NCBI GenBank assembly: GCA_964412505.1
Contig: CAYPOM010000003.1
Location: forward strand, 1 to 64,000
DNA: 64,000 nt
From: CAYLKK01 sp964412505
GTDB lineage: Bacteria > Pseudomonadota > Alphaproteobacteria > UBA3830 > CAYLKK01
Direction of reading: 5' to 3'
Shown here: positions 63,844-64,000 of the stretch, one piece after another
How the letters are laid out: each line of letters opens with the position of its first letter
How positions within the stretch are numbered: position 1 is the stretch's first letter
The notes under the pieces: generated by a model
The model's input: only the letters and a program-made list of their open reading frames with translations
Databases searched by the model: none
Told to the model about the DNA's origin: nothing
Program-made: the position numbers and the translations under genes

Positions 63844-63903
63844 ATTAACAACCATATAAAGTGAAGAATTTTAGTTACGCTAATAGACTAATGATCTACT
63901 TTT

Positions 63904-63951
63904 AAAAAATTGGCGACGCATAAAATACATTAAGCATTTTCACGCCGCCAA
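63904..63951 (-). terminator. Rho-independent terminator of a gene beyond the right edge
   Basis: On the minus strand TTGGCGGCG and CGTCGCCAA form a 9-bp stem (one G-U pair), with further AAAAT/ATTTT pairing inside, followed directly by TTTTTT. It marks the end of a minus-strand transcript that enters from the right of the window. Confidence 0.75.
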
Positions 63952-64000
63952 ATGATGCTAGGAATTCAATACATATTAAAGTCCATTTATATAACATCAT

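Overview
The window is AT-rich and has the gene style of a reduced, host-associated alphaproteobacterium. A Holosporales- or Rickettsiales-like intracellular symbiont is the best guess, but this is inferred from gene content, not from a marker-gene tree. The clues are alphaproteobacterial-type SerC, LpxI in place of LpxH, a TIGR01459-type HAD family, a K+-independent H+-pyrophosphatase, a queuosine-precursor transporter, and many exported proteins of no recognisable family. Most genes lie on the minus strand in tightly packed operons.

Layout. 1-1250: tRNA-Tyr and tRNA-Glu(CTC) point away from each other on either side of a ~350-bp IS1-like remnant. 1254-9358: one minus-strand block, atpH-atpA-atpG-atpD-atpC-engB-cysS-trmJ-dapB, bracketed by two copies of a ~75-bp direct repeat. 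9431-20013: an accessory island. It holds a small exported peptide, a seven-gene HK97/GTA-type capsid operon (portal, prohead protease, major capsid, connectors) with its own promoter and a perfect operator-like dyad, and then four genes in a row: an Hcp-like protein, an exported kinase-fold protein, an exported unknown and an exported metallo-beta-lactamase-fold protein. 20088-31998: lolC-lolD-galU-ugd-HAD-HAD-GT4-GT4-thrS-serC, an envelope and sugar-nucleotide operon that contains tandem duplications. 32069-37193: infA-fabI, the queuosine-precursor transporter, rpmB, fabZ-lpxA-lpxI (lipid A and fatty acids) and gmk. 37599-45237: a secreted LRR-like protein, hppA, a trypsin-like protease whose signal peptide is cut off by one in-frame stop, a CPA2 antiporter and an orphan sugar-type ABC ATPase. 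45262-51641: tRNA-Asn, a GT39 glycosyltransferase, dnaE, an MlaC-like protein and tRNA-Val. 51668-58762: a 2364-residue TadG-like surface protein. 58855-63855: a CDF transporter, a UbiA-like prenyltransferase, rpmG, der and exported small proteins, one built of 29-residue repeats.

How the genes work together. The housekeeping genes give a cell with its own F1Fo ATPase, a proton-pumping pyrophosphatase, lipid A, lipoprotein export and peptidoglycan precursor synthesis. It probably imports the queuine precursor from its host. GalU makes UDP-glucose and Ugd oxidises it to UDP-glucuronate, which the neighbouring GT4 enzymes may use for a surface glycan. Around this core there are at least nine Sec-exported proteins, a giant surface protein and an Hcp-like protein, the pattern expected of a microbe that manipulates a eukaryotic host.

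The best candidates for undescribed biology are three. The first is the capsid-only operon, with apparent repression control, next to exported effector-like genes. The second is the exported kinase with a complete set of catalytic residues. The third is the giant Cys-rich TadG-like protein. Starts given here were often moved downstream of the longest open frame, to an ATG with a ribosome-binding site.
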